Source: Schleiferiaceae bacterium
GTDB lineage: Bacteria; Bacteroidota; Bacteroidia; Flavobacteriales; Schleiferiaceae
Direction of reading: 5' to 3'
DNA length: 62,858 bases
Assembly: GCA_030833905.1 (NCBI GenBank)
Contig: JAURGG010000003.1
Coordinates: forward strand, 1-62,858
Below are positions 57,068-62,858 of the stretch, in pieces. The position numbers and the translations under genes are program-made. Positions within the stretch are counted from its first letter, which is position 1. Each line of letters begins with the position of its first letter. Under the pieces are notes generated by a model. The model did not search any database and was not told the origin of the DNA. It saw only the letters and a list, made by a program, of their open reading frames with translations.

Positions 57068-57075
57068 TAGTTTTG
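57068..57075 (+). promoter_or_regulatory. -7 box (TAGTTTTG) of the DUF5916 gene
   Basis: Perfect TAnnTTTG, seven bases (CAGCTTC) before ATG 57083. Confidence 0.55.
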
Positions 57076-57082
57076 CAGCTTC

Positions 57083-59254
57083 ATGCGCAAACTGGGCCTT
57101 CTTTTATTTATCGCGGGGTGCTCCGCAAGCTTTGGTCAGACCATCTCGGTGACCGAGCATGAAGTACCGACCAAACCCGACCGACTCGAACTCGACGGCA
57201 GCATGGCCGACGGTGAATGGACGGGAGCGCTGAGTTTGCCGCTGAGCTGGGAAATCAATCCGGGCTACAACAGCCCCGCACCTTTGGCCACCGAAGGCTA
57301 CATTTTTAAAGACGACCAGGCCCTGTACGTGGCCTTTCGCTGCAGCGTCGACCCCAGCGACTTCAGGGCCAACCTCAACCGCCGCGACGCCGCGTGGGAC
57401 GACGACTTTGTCGGAATCGCCCTCGACGTCTACGGCGACACGCGCAACATGGTGTTCTTGGGATCGAATGCCTACGGCGTGCAGCTCGACGTGCGCAAGA
57501 ACGACCCGGCTAACCACATGGACGACCAAATGGACGTGTCGTACGACGTCGAATTTGAAGCCCAAGCCGCCCGCAACGGCGACTACTACACGGTGGAGCT
57601 CCGGATCCCCTTCAACACGCTTCAGTTCGGCAGCAGCAACCGCCAGCGCTGGAAGTTCACCTTCTTTCGCCAAACCTACTTCAAAGGCGTGCAGGTCAAC
57701 ACCCAGGCCAACCCCCAGTACCGCGAAATCTTTTGTGCCGACTGCCAGTTCGCGCACTCCCTCATTTTGGACGGAATTAAGCCCAAACTGCGCCGCCAGA
57801 TCATTCCCTATGCGTTTGCAAGTGCCTTGGGCCAGCCGGGCGAGGCACCCAAGCCCGGAGCTAAAGTTGGCGGATCTGCCTTTGTCGGCCTTAACGCCGC
57901 CACATCGGTAGAAGTCGCCCTCAATCCGGACTTCAGCAACGTCGAGGCCGACGTGGCCCAGGTCGCCGTGAACTCGTCGTTTGCGCTTTTTTACCCCGAA
58001 CGGCGCCCCTTCTTCATTGAAGGCAGCGACCAGTTTGCTACGCGCCAGACCTATGTCTACACGCGGAGCATTGCCAATCCCTTGGGCTTGACCAAGTTCA
58101 CCAACCAAGGCCAGAAGTACCGCAGCTACGTGCTCACGGGCTACGACGCGGCGTCGCCGTACTTGGTTCCGGGCCGGAATTTCTCGGCCTACGGAACCTC
58201 GGGCGCCAACTGGTCCACCATCGCGCGGATTCAGCGCCGCCTGCCCTACTCGTCGGGCATCGGGTTGCTGGCCACCCAGCGCACCTACTTTGAGGGCGGA
58301 AGCGGATCCCTTGCCGCCGCCGACGTCAACCTTCGGATCAGCGACGCCCTGCGTTTTAAGGCAGAATTGGCCTTCAGCGACACCCGCGAAGCCGTGGCCG
58401 ATTGGATCACGGGCGGCGAAGACTTCAAAGGCCGCACCGCGGCCCTGGACGGCGAGCGCTACCGCGGAATGGCCATGTACGCAGGCCTCATCCGCCAAAG
58501 CAAGCACTGGACCCTGCGGGCGGACGTAATGGGCCAAAGCCCGACGTTCCGCGCTGAAATGGGCTTTGAGCCTCAAAACGATTGGATGCGCTACGAGCTG
58601 GGCGGCAGCTACAACGCCTTCCCCAATAAAAAGGTGGTTAAAACCTGGGGGTTGTACAACGAGGCCACTCAGTTTCGCTACTTTGACGGAGGCGTGCGCC
58701 AAACGCACCACCTGGCGTGGGGCTGGATCCAATGGGGCGGCAACCTGCGCACAAGTTTTTTCAACCGTTTCAAACTTGAAGAATCGTTTAAAGGTCAGCG
58801 CTTTACCAACTTCGGGCGGCGCGGAATCACCACCAACTGGCGACCCAGCCAAAGCTTTACGCTGGGCGTAGAATGGAACTTTGGCCAGTCCATCGCCTAC
58901 AACGAGGCAGACCTTCGCCTCGGCCGCGACCAAAACGTTTCGGTTACCGCGCAATTCCAATTTGCCGGCCAACTCCGCTGGAACCACATGCTGACCCACG
59001 CCACCATGCACGAAGTGGACGGTTCGGCGCTCATTTACCGAGGCTACATCTACCGCAGCGGACTTGAATGGTCGATGACCCGAGCGACGGAATTGCGCCT
59101 GGTGGCCCAATGGGACGATTTCTCGTCGCAGCTGCTGCTTCAGCCGGTCGTCACCTACCGACCCAACGCATTCACCCTTGTGTATGCGGGCGGACAATCG
59201 GTGGGCGGAACCTGGCAAGGATTCGTGAAAGGCCAGTGGGCGCTGGGCTCGTAG
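57083..59254 (+). CDS. DUF5916 domain protein with CBM9-like N-terminal domain
   Basis: 723 residues. Signal peptide (1-19, LLLFIAGCSASFG; the Cys may also be a lipobox), then a CBM9/DOMON-like beta domain (about 25-215) with DGEWTGALSLPLSWEINPGY, LYVAFRCS and RIPFNTLQF. The rest (about 220-723) is beta-rich and contains NPDFSNVEADVAQVAVN and FYPERRPFFIEGSDQF, diagnostic of DUF5916, and looks like an outer-membrane barrel. Its function is unknown; a carbohydrate link is suggested by the first domain. It ends in a short heptamer repeat. Confidence 0.88.
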   Translation: MRKLGLLLFIAGCSASFGQTISVTEHEVPTKPDRLELDGSMADGEWTGALSLPLSWEINPGYNSPAPLATEGYIFKDDQALYVAFRCSVDPSDFRANLNRRDAAWDDDFVGIALDVYGDTRNMVFLGSNAYGVQLDVRKNDPANHMDDQMDVSYDVEFEAQAARNGDYYTVELRIPFNTLQFGSSNRQRWKFTFFRQTYFKGVQVNTQANPQYREIFCADCQFAHSLILDGIKPKLRRQIIPYAFASALGQPGEAPKPGAKVGGSAFVGLNAATSVEVALNPDFSNVEADVAQVAVNSSFALFYPERRPFFIEGSDQFATRQTYVYTRSIANPLGLTKFTNQGQKYRSYVLTGYDAASPYLVPGRNFSAYGTSGANWSTIARIQRRLPYSSGIGLLATQRTYFEGGSGSLAAADVNLRISDALRFKAELAFSDTREAVADWITGGEDFKGRTAALDGERYRGMAMYAGLIRQSKHWTLRADVMGQSPTFRAEMGFEPQNDWMRYELGGSYNAFPNKKVVKTWGLYNEATQFRYFDGGVRQTHHLAWGWIQWGGNLRTSFFNRFKLEESFKGQRFTNFGRRGITTNWRPSQSFTLGVEWNFGQSIAYNEADLRLGRDQNVSVTAQFQFAGQLRWNHMLTHATMHEVDGSALIYRGYIYRSGLEWSMTRATELRLVAQWDDFSSQLLLQPVVTYRPNAFTLVYAGGQSVGGTWQGFVKGQWALGS

Positions 59255-59255
59255 C

Positions 59256-59283
59256 GAGTTACTCGTTGGGAGTTACTGGTTTT
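59256..59283. repeat. Short heptamer array
   Basis: GAGTTAC-TCGTTGG-GAGTTAC-TGGTTTT; on the reverse strand it reads as ACCAGTA-ACTCCCA-ACGAGTA-ACTC, the same word type as the arrays at 5335 and 31471. Directly after the DUF5916 stop. Confidence 0.55.
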
Positions 59284-59285
59284 AC

Positions 59286-59297
59286 ATGTTTAAACAT
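59286..59297. promoter_or_regulatory. Perfect 12-base palindrome before the DsbA/FrnE gene
   Basis: ATGTTTAAACAT, centred about 25 bases before the predicted transcript start, where a repressor would block RNA polymerase. Confidence 0.45.
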
Positions 59298-59304
59298 TTA
59301 CCCA

Positions 59305-59312
59305 TACCTTTA
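59305..59312 (+). promoter_or_regulatory. -7 box (TACCTTTA) of the DsbA/FrnE gene
   Basis: One mismatch; four bases (GCGT) before ATG 59317. Confidence 0.55.
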
Positions 59313-59316
59313 GCGT

Positions 59317-59967
59317 ATGGAAGTAGATGTATTTAGCGACGTGGTTTGCCCCTTTTGCTACATTGGCAAACGGCATTTGGAATCCGCCCTACGGGAACTC
59401 GGCGTCGCGGATGCACAAATTCGGTTCCGCAGTTTTGAACTGGATCCCCATGTGGCGGATTCCGACCTGGGCACGTCGAGCATAGCCAGTTTGGCGTCCA
59501 AGAAAGGGATGAGCCTCGCCGACGCCGAACGCATGACCCAGGCCGTGGCCTACCGGGCCAGTCAGGTCGGAATTCCGATGGATTTTAGCCAAACTAAAGT
59601 GCTGCGCACGCGCGACGCCCACCGCCTGCTGCAGTGGGCGCGCACGCATTCGCTTGAAGGCGCCGCTGCACTCAAAGAGGAACTGATGCGCGACTACTTC
59701 TGCGAGGGGATAAACTTGAATGAGTCTGAGGCCCTTTTGGCCGCCGCCGGTCGCGCGGGACTTCCTGCCGACGAAGCCCGTGCGGTTCTGGCCGACCCGA
59801 GCGCGTTCGCTGCTGCGGTCGAAGCCGACATCTCCTATGCCCAAAAGCTCAACGTACGCGGGGTTCCGTTTTTTGTGTTCAACCAACGCATCGGATTGAG
59901 CGGTGCGCAGTCGGTTGAAACGTTTGTCGCGGCCATGAAGGAATCCCTGCAAGCGCCCACAGCGTGA
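59317..59967 (+). CDS. DsbA family oxidoreductase, FrnE-like
   Basis: 216-residue cytosolic thioredoxin-fold protein without signal peptide. The redox motif CPFC (Cys11, Cys14) sits at the start (DVVCPFCYIGKRHLE), a helical insertion fills the middle (about 60-165), and the cis-Pro loop is NVRGVPFFVFNQR (about 183-195). FrnE-like proteins act as disulfide isomerases or HCCA isomerase relatives and are often linked to oxidative stress. It overlaps the next gene (dioxygenase-like) as GTGA, so the two form one unit. Confidence 0.92.
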   Translation: MEVDVFSDVVCPFCYIGKRHLESALRELGVADAQIRFRSFELDPHVADSDLGTSSIASLASKKGMSLADAERMTQAVAYRASQVGIPMDFSQTKVLRTRDAHRLLQWARTHSLEGAAALKEELMRDYFCEGINLNESEALLAAAGRAGLPADEARAVLADPSAFAAAVEADISYAQKLNVRGVPFFVFNQRIGLSGAQSVETFVAAMKESLQAPTA

Positions 59968-60785
59968 CCGCACAAGAGCTCGACGGCTGGTTAGGCGGCG
60001 TGCGCACCCAGCGCATGCCCTTGCTGTTTTTGGGCCACGGTAGCCCCATGAATGCCATCGAGGACAATCATTTTACGCGCGAATTCCGCAAGTACGGCCA
60101 AGCCCTACCCAAGCCGCGGGCGATTTTGTGCATTTCAGCCCACTGGGAAACTCGAGGAACATTGTTCACGGCGATGCAACAGCCCCGCACCATCCACGAT
60201 TTTGGAGGGTTTCCTGAACGCCTATACAAAGTTCAGTACCCAGCACCAGGATTGCCTGAACTTGCGGCCACCGGAGCCGCGCTAACCCAAGGCGATATCG
60301 ACACCGAACACTGGGGACTGGATCATGGAGCATGGAGTGTGCTTATTCACCTCTACCCCAACGCAGACGTACCCGTGGTACAGATGAGTTTGGACCGCGC
60401 ACGCACGCCGAGCGAGCACGTGGCACTCGCAAAGCAGCTTTCAGACCTGCGCTACCGCGGAGTGCTGATCGTAGGCAGCGGAAACATGGTACACAACCTC
60501 GGCCGCGTGGCGTGGAACCGCCTCAACGAAGTTGGCTACGCCTACGACTGGGCCGCCGAGGCCCGTGAGCTGCTGATGGACCGGATTCGAGACGGTCGCC
60601 TCGACGAGCTCGCCAAGTACAGCACCTTGGGCTCGGCGGTCCAGCAAGCGATTCCAACCCCCGAGCACTACCTGCCCCTGCTGTACACCCTCGCGCTGAG
60701 GGATTCCGACGAAGACCTGGACGTGTTCAACGACTATGCGCTGGCGGGGTCCCTAACGATGACGTCCGTCGCAATGGGCCTTTGA
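59964..60785 (+). CDS. ygiD: Class III extradiol ring-cleavage dioxygenase, YgiD/4,5-DOPA dioxygenase family
   Basis: 273 residues from the GTG at 59964 overlapping the previous stop. Zinc or iron ligands expected of the LigB-like fold are visible: His25 in LFLGHGSPMNA, His in ISAHWETRG (about 54), HDFGGFP, and HWGLDHGAWSVL (about 112-123). SGNMVHNL is another family mark. Members cleave catechols such as DOPA in vitro; the natural substrate in bacteria is unclear. Partner of the FrnE-like protein. Confidence 0.93.
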   Translation: MTAQELDGWLGGVRTQRMPLLFLGHGSPMNAIEDNHFTREFRKYGQALPKPRAILCISAHWETRGTLFTAMQQPRTIHDFGGFPERLYKVQYPAPGLPELAATGAALTQGDIDTEHWGLDHGAWSVLIHLYPNADVPVVQMSLDRARTPSEHVALAKQLSDLRYRGVLIVGSGNMVHNLGRVAWNRLNEVGYAYDWAAEARELLMDRIRDGRLDELAKYSTLGSAVQQAIPTPEHYLPLLYTLALRDSDEDLDVFNDYALAGSLTMTSVAMGL

Positions 60786-60790
60786 AGCGC

Positions 60791-60804
60791 GTGACCCATG
60801 TCAC
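60791..60804. promoter_or_regulatory. CRP/FNR-type palindrome before the outer-membrane protein gene
   Basis: GTGAC-CCAT-GTCAC, perfect arms. A GTGATTTG sequence at 60827-60834 could be the -7 box; it would put the site centre 41.5 bases before the start, as for sqr. AATCACC/GGTGATT words repeat between 60808 and 60850. Confidence 0.55.
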
Positions 60805-60854
60805 CTTAATCACCTTGGGCATTTCGGTGATTTGCATACCTAAATCACCGCGTT

Positions 60855-61391
60855 ATGAAGTATTTACCGCTGCTCTTCTGGCTCCTTACTCGGGCGGCCG
60901 TGGGCCAAACTCAGGATAACTCTAGCACCCCGACTGCTGACCCGCACCACCACCGGCACCCCTTTCGGGTATCGCTCTTATTAGGACACGGTGTGGTCCC
61001 CGAAATTGGGGGCTCTGAAATCCTCTTTGTGCCTACCTACAGCCTTGACGTGGACTACCACCTAAGCGATCGATGGTCTCTTGGGATTCGCAACGACATC
61101 GAATTTGAGCACTACATCGTGTACACCAACAACCATGAATCCATGGCCTTCAAGACGCCGTTGGTAACTACGGCGGACGTGTTTTACCGACTCACCCACA
61201 ATTTAATGGTCGGCATGGGTCCGGGACTTGAACTTGAAGCCGGACACCTCAAACCAGTCCTACGGATGGGCTTTGAGGCTGAAGTCCCGATGAACGACCG
61301 CTGGGAGTGGACGCCCAATATTTACTACTACCAGCGCGCCGACAACAAGCACGTCTTCAACCTAGCCGTCGGCGTCGCCCACTACCTCTAG
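60855..61391 (+). CDS. Small outer-membrane beta-barrel protein, unknown function
   Basis: 178 residues. Signal peptide (MKYLPLLFWLLTRAAVGQ), then a short His-rich segment (DPHHHRHPF, about 31-38) and an eight-strand-like barrel with alternating residues (SLLLGHGVVPEIGG, YSLDVDYHLSDRWSLGIRN, NLMVGMGPGLELEAG, FNLAVGVAHYL). No family recognised. The His cluster near the mature N-terminus could bind metal. A CRP/FNR-type site and possible class II promoter lie upstream, linking it to the sulfide genes at 16801 and 47478. Confidence 0.8.
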   Translation: MKYLPLLFWLLTRAAVGQTQDNSSTPTADPHHHRHPFRVSLLLGHGVVPEIGGSEILFVPTYSLDVDYHLSDRWSLGIRNDIEFEHYIVYTNNHESMAFKTPLVTTADVFYRLTHNLMVGMGPGLELEAGHLKPVLRMGFEAEVPMNDRWEWTPNIYYYQRADNKHVFNLAVGVAHYL

Positions 61392-61397
61392 GGCCCG

Positions 61398-61405
61398 TAC
61401 TTTTG
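61398..61405 (+). promoter_or_regulatory. -7 box (TACTTTTG) of the AHSA1-family gene
   Basis: Perfect TAnnTTTG, four bases (GGGC) before ATG 61410. Confidence 0.6.
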
Positions 61406-61409
61406 GGGC

Positions 61410-61814
61410 ATGATTGAAGTAACTGCCCTCACTTCAGCCAGCCGCAGCACGGCGTGGCGCGCATTCACGGACCCGACCCACGTGGTGAATTGGAACTTTG
61501 CCGGCGACGACTGGTGCTGCCCGAGCTGCACGAACGACGTGCGCGTGGGCGGAACCTTGACCTCGCGCATGGAAGCCCGCGACGGCTCGTTTGGATTTGA
61601 CTTTGAATCCACGTACACCGAGGTGGTCGAGGGTGAACAAATCCACCTCATGATGGCCGACGGCCGCCGTTGGGAGGTCCACTTTGCCGACGCCGGCGAG
61701 GGCACCCGCATCACCGAGCGCTTTGACCCTGAGGCAGAAAACCCCGAAGACATGCAGCGCATGGGCTGGCAGATGATTTTAGACCGATTCGCGGCCTACG
61801 CGTCGGGACTTTAG
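61410..61814 (+). CDS. SRPBCC/AHSA1 domain protein
   Basis: 134 residues of the START-like AHSA1 fold: SRSTAWRAFTDPTHVVNW near the N-terminus, VGGTLTSRMEARDGSFGFDF, and a C-terminal long helix GWQMILDRFAAYAS. This is the common 'activator of Hsp90 ATPase-like' family, in bacteria a small ligand-binding or stress protein, with no evidence of Hsp90 contact. A CCPSC motif (about residues 31-35), if real, could bind a metal or form a disulfide; it is not typical. Stop overlaps the convergent T9SS gene by three bases. Confidence 0.88.
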   Translation: MIEVTALTSASRSTAWRAFTDPTHVVNWNFAGDDWCCPSCTNDVRVGGTLTSRMEARDGSFGFDFESTYTEVVEGEQIHLMMADGRRWEVHFADAGEGTRITERFDPEAENPEDMQRMGWQMILDRFAAYASGL

Positions 61815-62858
61815 CGCGAAATCTTTACCACGCGGCCGTACCTCGCACCCTGGCGGTCGCTGCACTGCACCACGTACACGCCCTCGGCCAAACCGGCCAG
61901 CGAGAGCGCCACTCGGGCTTCGTTCGCGGCGACCTGGCGCACTATGTGGCCTGATGCCGCAATCACCTGTAGTTCGCTCGGCCCGTCTAGGCCTTCGACC
62001 ACCACCCAGTCTGAGGCCGGATTGGGCACCAGGCGCAGGCCTTGGCGGTCGGACTCGTTCAGGCCGATGTTGACGCAGCTTCCGACCACATAGCTGTCCT
62101 TGTGGGCGGCATTGTTCTTCTCGACGGCCCCGGGGAACGAGTACGTGTAGTAGAAGTAAATCGTCGTTCCCTTGGCCGCATTCAGTGTGAACGGCACGTT
62201 GGGCGTCACCGGGTAGCCGGGCATTGAACCGGGGTCGGTTCCGTAGTACAAAATGCACGTGGGCACCCCTACCCCCGGCCCGCTCGGGATAAACGTGAGC
62301 GTCGGGTTGTTGTCGTCTGGCGAAAAGCGGTACGAGAAATCGCCGTTCCATGAGGTTCCTTCGCAGGGCGGAGCCGGATCCACCACCACTTGGCGGGGCG
62401 CCGAAACGCTCGAATCGCCCAGGCCGTCGAAGGCGATGGCGACCAAGGTGTAGGTTCCGGCCGGGGGCGTCCACGTGACTGACCACGGGGCTTGCTGGGC
62501 GGTGCCCACCGCCTGGCCGTTGGCGTACCATTCCACGCGGACGACCGAATCGTTCAAGTCCGAAGCCATCGCCGTCGGCTGAATCGGGTCGTACTCTAAA
62601 AAGGCGTCGCCGGCGCGCGGACTCACGATGCTCACCGTGGGCTCGAGGTTGGCGCTGCTGCTTGAGATGACGTAGACCTCGTCAAAATCCGACGCGGTGC
62701 CGTCGGTGACGTCGAGGCGAACCAAGTAGACTCCGGACTGCAGGCCAGATACCGACGGTTGGGCCGTCTGGGCGCCAGTCCACTGAAGTACCGAGGGGCC
62801 GTAGACCTGGGTCCAGGCGTACTGCAGGGCGCCGAGGGACGTGCCTTGGCTGGCGGTT
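61811..62858 (-). CDS. Secreted multidomain protein with T9SS C-terminal sorting domain (5' end outside window)
   Basis: The reverse-strand frame is open to the window edge at 62858, so the N-terminus lies outside; about 348 residues are visible. A PKD/REJ-like segment (upstream of VRLDVTDGTASDFDEVYV), an Ig-like domain (about TVSIVSPRAGDAF to APRQVVVDP, with VRVEWYANGQAVG and GTYTLVAIAFDG), a beta-rich domain with two Cys (FSPDDNNPTLTFIPSG to SYVVGSCVNIG) and a C-terminal type A sorting domain (LRLVPNPASDWVVVEG, LAGLAEGVYVVQCSD, GRVVKISR). Such C-termini direct secretion through the type IX system and surface attachment. The catalytic part, if any, is beyond the window. Confidence 0.88.
   Translation of the reverse strand, partial: TASQGTSLGALQYAWTQVYGPSVLQWTGAQTAQPSVSGLQSGVYLVRLDVTDGTASDFDEVYVISSSSANLEPTVSIVSPRAGDAFLEYDPIQPTAMASDLNDSVVRVEWYANGQAVGTAQQAPWSVTWTPPAGTYTLVAIAFDGLGDSSVSAPRQVVVDPAPPCEGTSWNGDFSYRFSPDDNNPTLTFIPSGPGVGVPTCILYYGTDPGSMPGYPVTPNVPFTLNAAKGTTIYFYYTYSFPGAVEKNNAAHKDSYVVGSCVNIGLNESDRQGLRLVPNPASDWVVVEGLDGPSELQVIAASGHIVRQVAANEARVALSLAGLAEGVYVVQCSDRQGARYGRVVKISR

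Noticed and set aside
57104-59218. A 704-codon open frame antisense to the DUF5916 gene
   Set aside because: It exactly mirrors a real gene in a GC-rich genome; its composition (Val, Gly, His, Ala rich) has no domain or signal peptide, and the forward product is recognisable.

Overview
The window reads as chromosomal DNA of a GC-rich member of the Bacteroidota, most likely a flavobacterial lineage (Flavobacteriales in the broad sense). The marks are: TonB-dependent receptors paired with a DUF4249 lipoprotein, a C-terminal sorting domain of the type IX secretion kind, the long flavobacterial form of GAPDH, the bacillithiol enzyme BshB1, mltG-GNAT-dapF gene order, near absence of Shine-Dalgarno sequences, and -7 promoter boxes of the form TAnnTTTG. 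The genus assignment is not possible by eye. Both end genes are cut by the window edges (mltG at base 1, a secreted T9SS protein at base 62858).

Layout. 1-8.3 kb: mltG, a GNAT, dapF, an HtrA protease, GAPDH, TcdA, an Lrp regulator with gcvT, and a MiaE-type hydroxylase. 8.4-16.5 kb: a lytic transglycosylase, then a LysM-SGNH-SGNH-MBOAT operon that looks like a surface-polymer O-acylation machine, then a patatin-CarS-like-CDP-alcohol transferase operon that looks like lipid remodelling. 16.6-20.7 kb: tRNA-His, a metallo-beta-lactamase/rhodanese persulfide dioxygenase, a glycosyltransferase, BshB1 and a glutathione peroxidase. 20.7-28.4 kb: a ccmBCDEF cytochrome c maturation run leading directly into a DUF2520 protein, KdsC and Maf, then NhaC. 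28.3-34.7 kb: CorA, a dolichyl-phosphate-mannose-synthase-like enzyme, an AT-richer RhuM-Fic insert between inverted repeats, DnaK and a lipoprotein. 34.7-39.3 kb: panB, a pseudouridine synthase, a MazF/RHH toxin pair, an NlpC/P60 peptidase, an MFS carrier. 39.3-43.7 kb: mnmH-selD, then arsR-arsC-acr3 and OsmC. 43.7-47.4 kb: an undescribed three-gene operon with two PLP enzymes and a papain-like protein. 47.4-51.2 kb: sqr-tauE-persulfide dioxygenase, a sulfide oxidation operon like the staphylococcal cst system. 51.2-62.9 kb: two divergent TonB receptors, a DUF5916 protein, FrnE-like and YgiD-like proteins, an outer-membrane barrel, an AHSA1 protein and the T9SS protein.

Two regulatory patterns tie the window together. 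First, about twenty genes have a TAnnTTTG-like box ending 4-9 bases (most often exactly 4) before the start codon, which predicts leaderless mRNAs. Second, three sites of the form GTGAy-N4-GTCAC (CRP/FNR superfamily type) lie before the first persulfide dioxygenase, before sqr, and before an uncharacterised outer-membrane protein, suggesting one regulon for sulfide or redox stress. Genes are packed tightly: divergent start codons are often only 34-60 bases apart and several convergent genes overlap at their stops.
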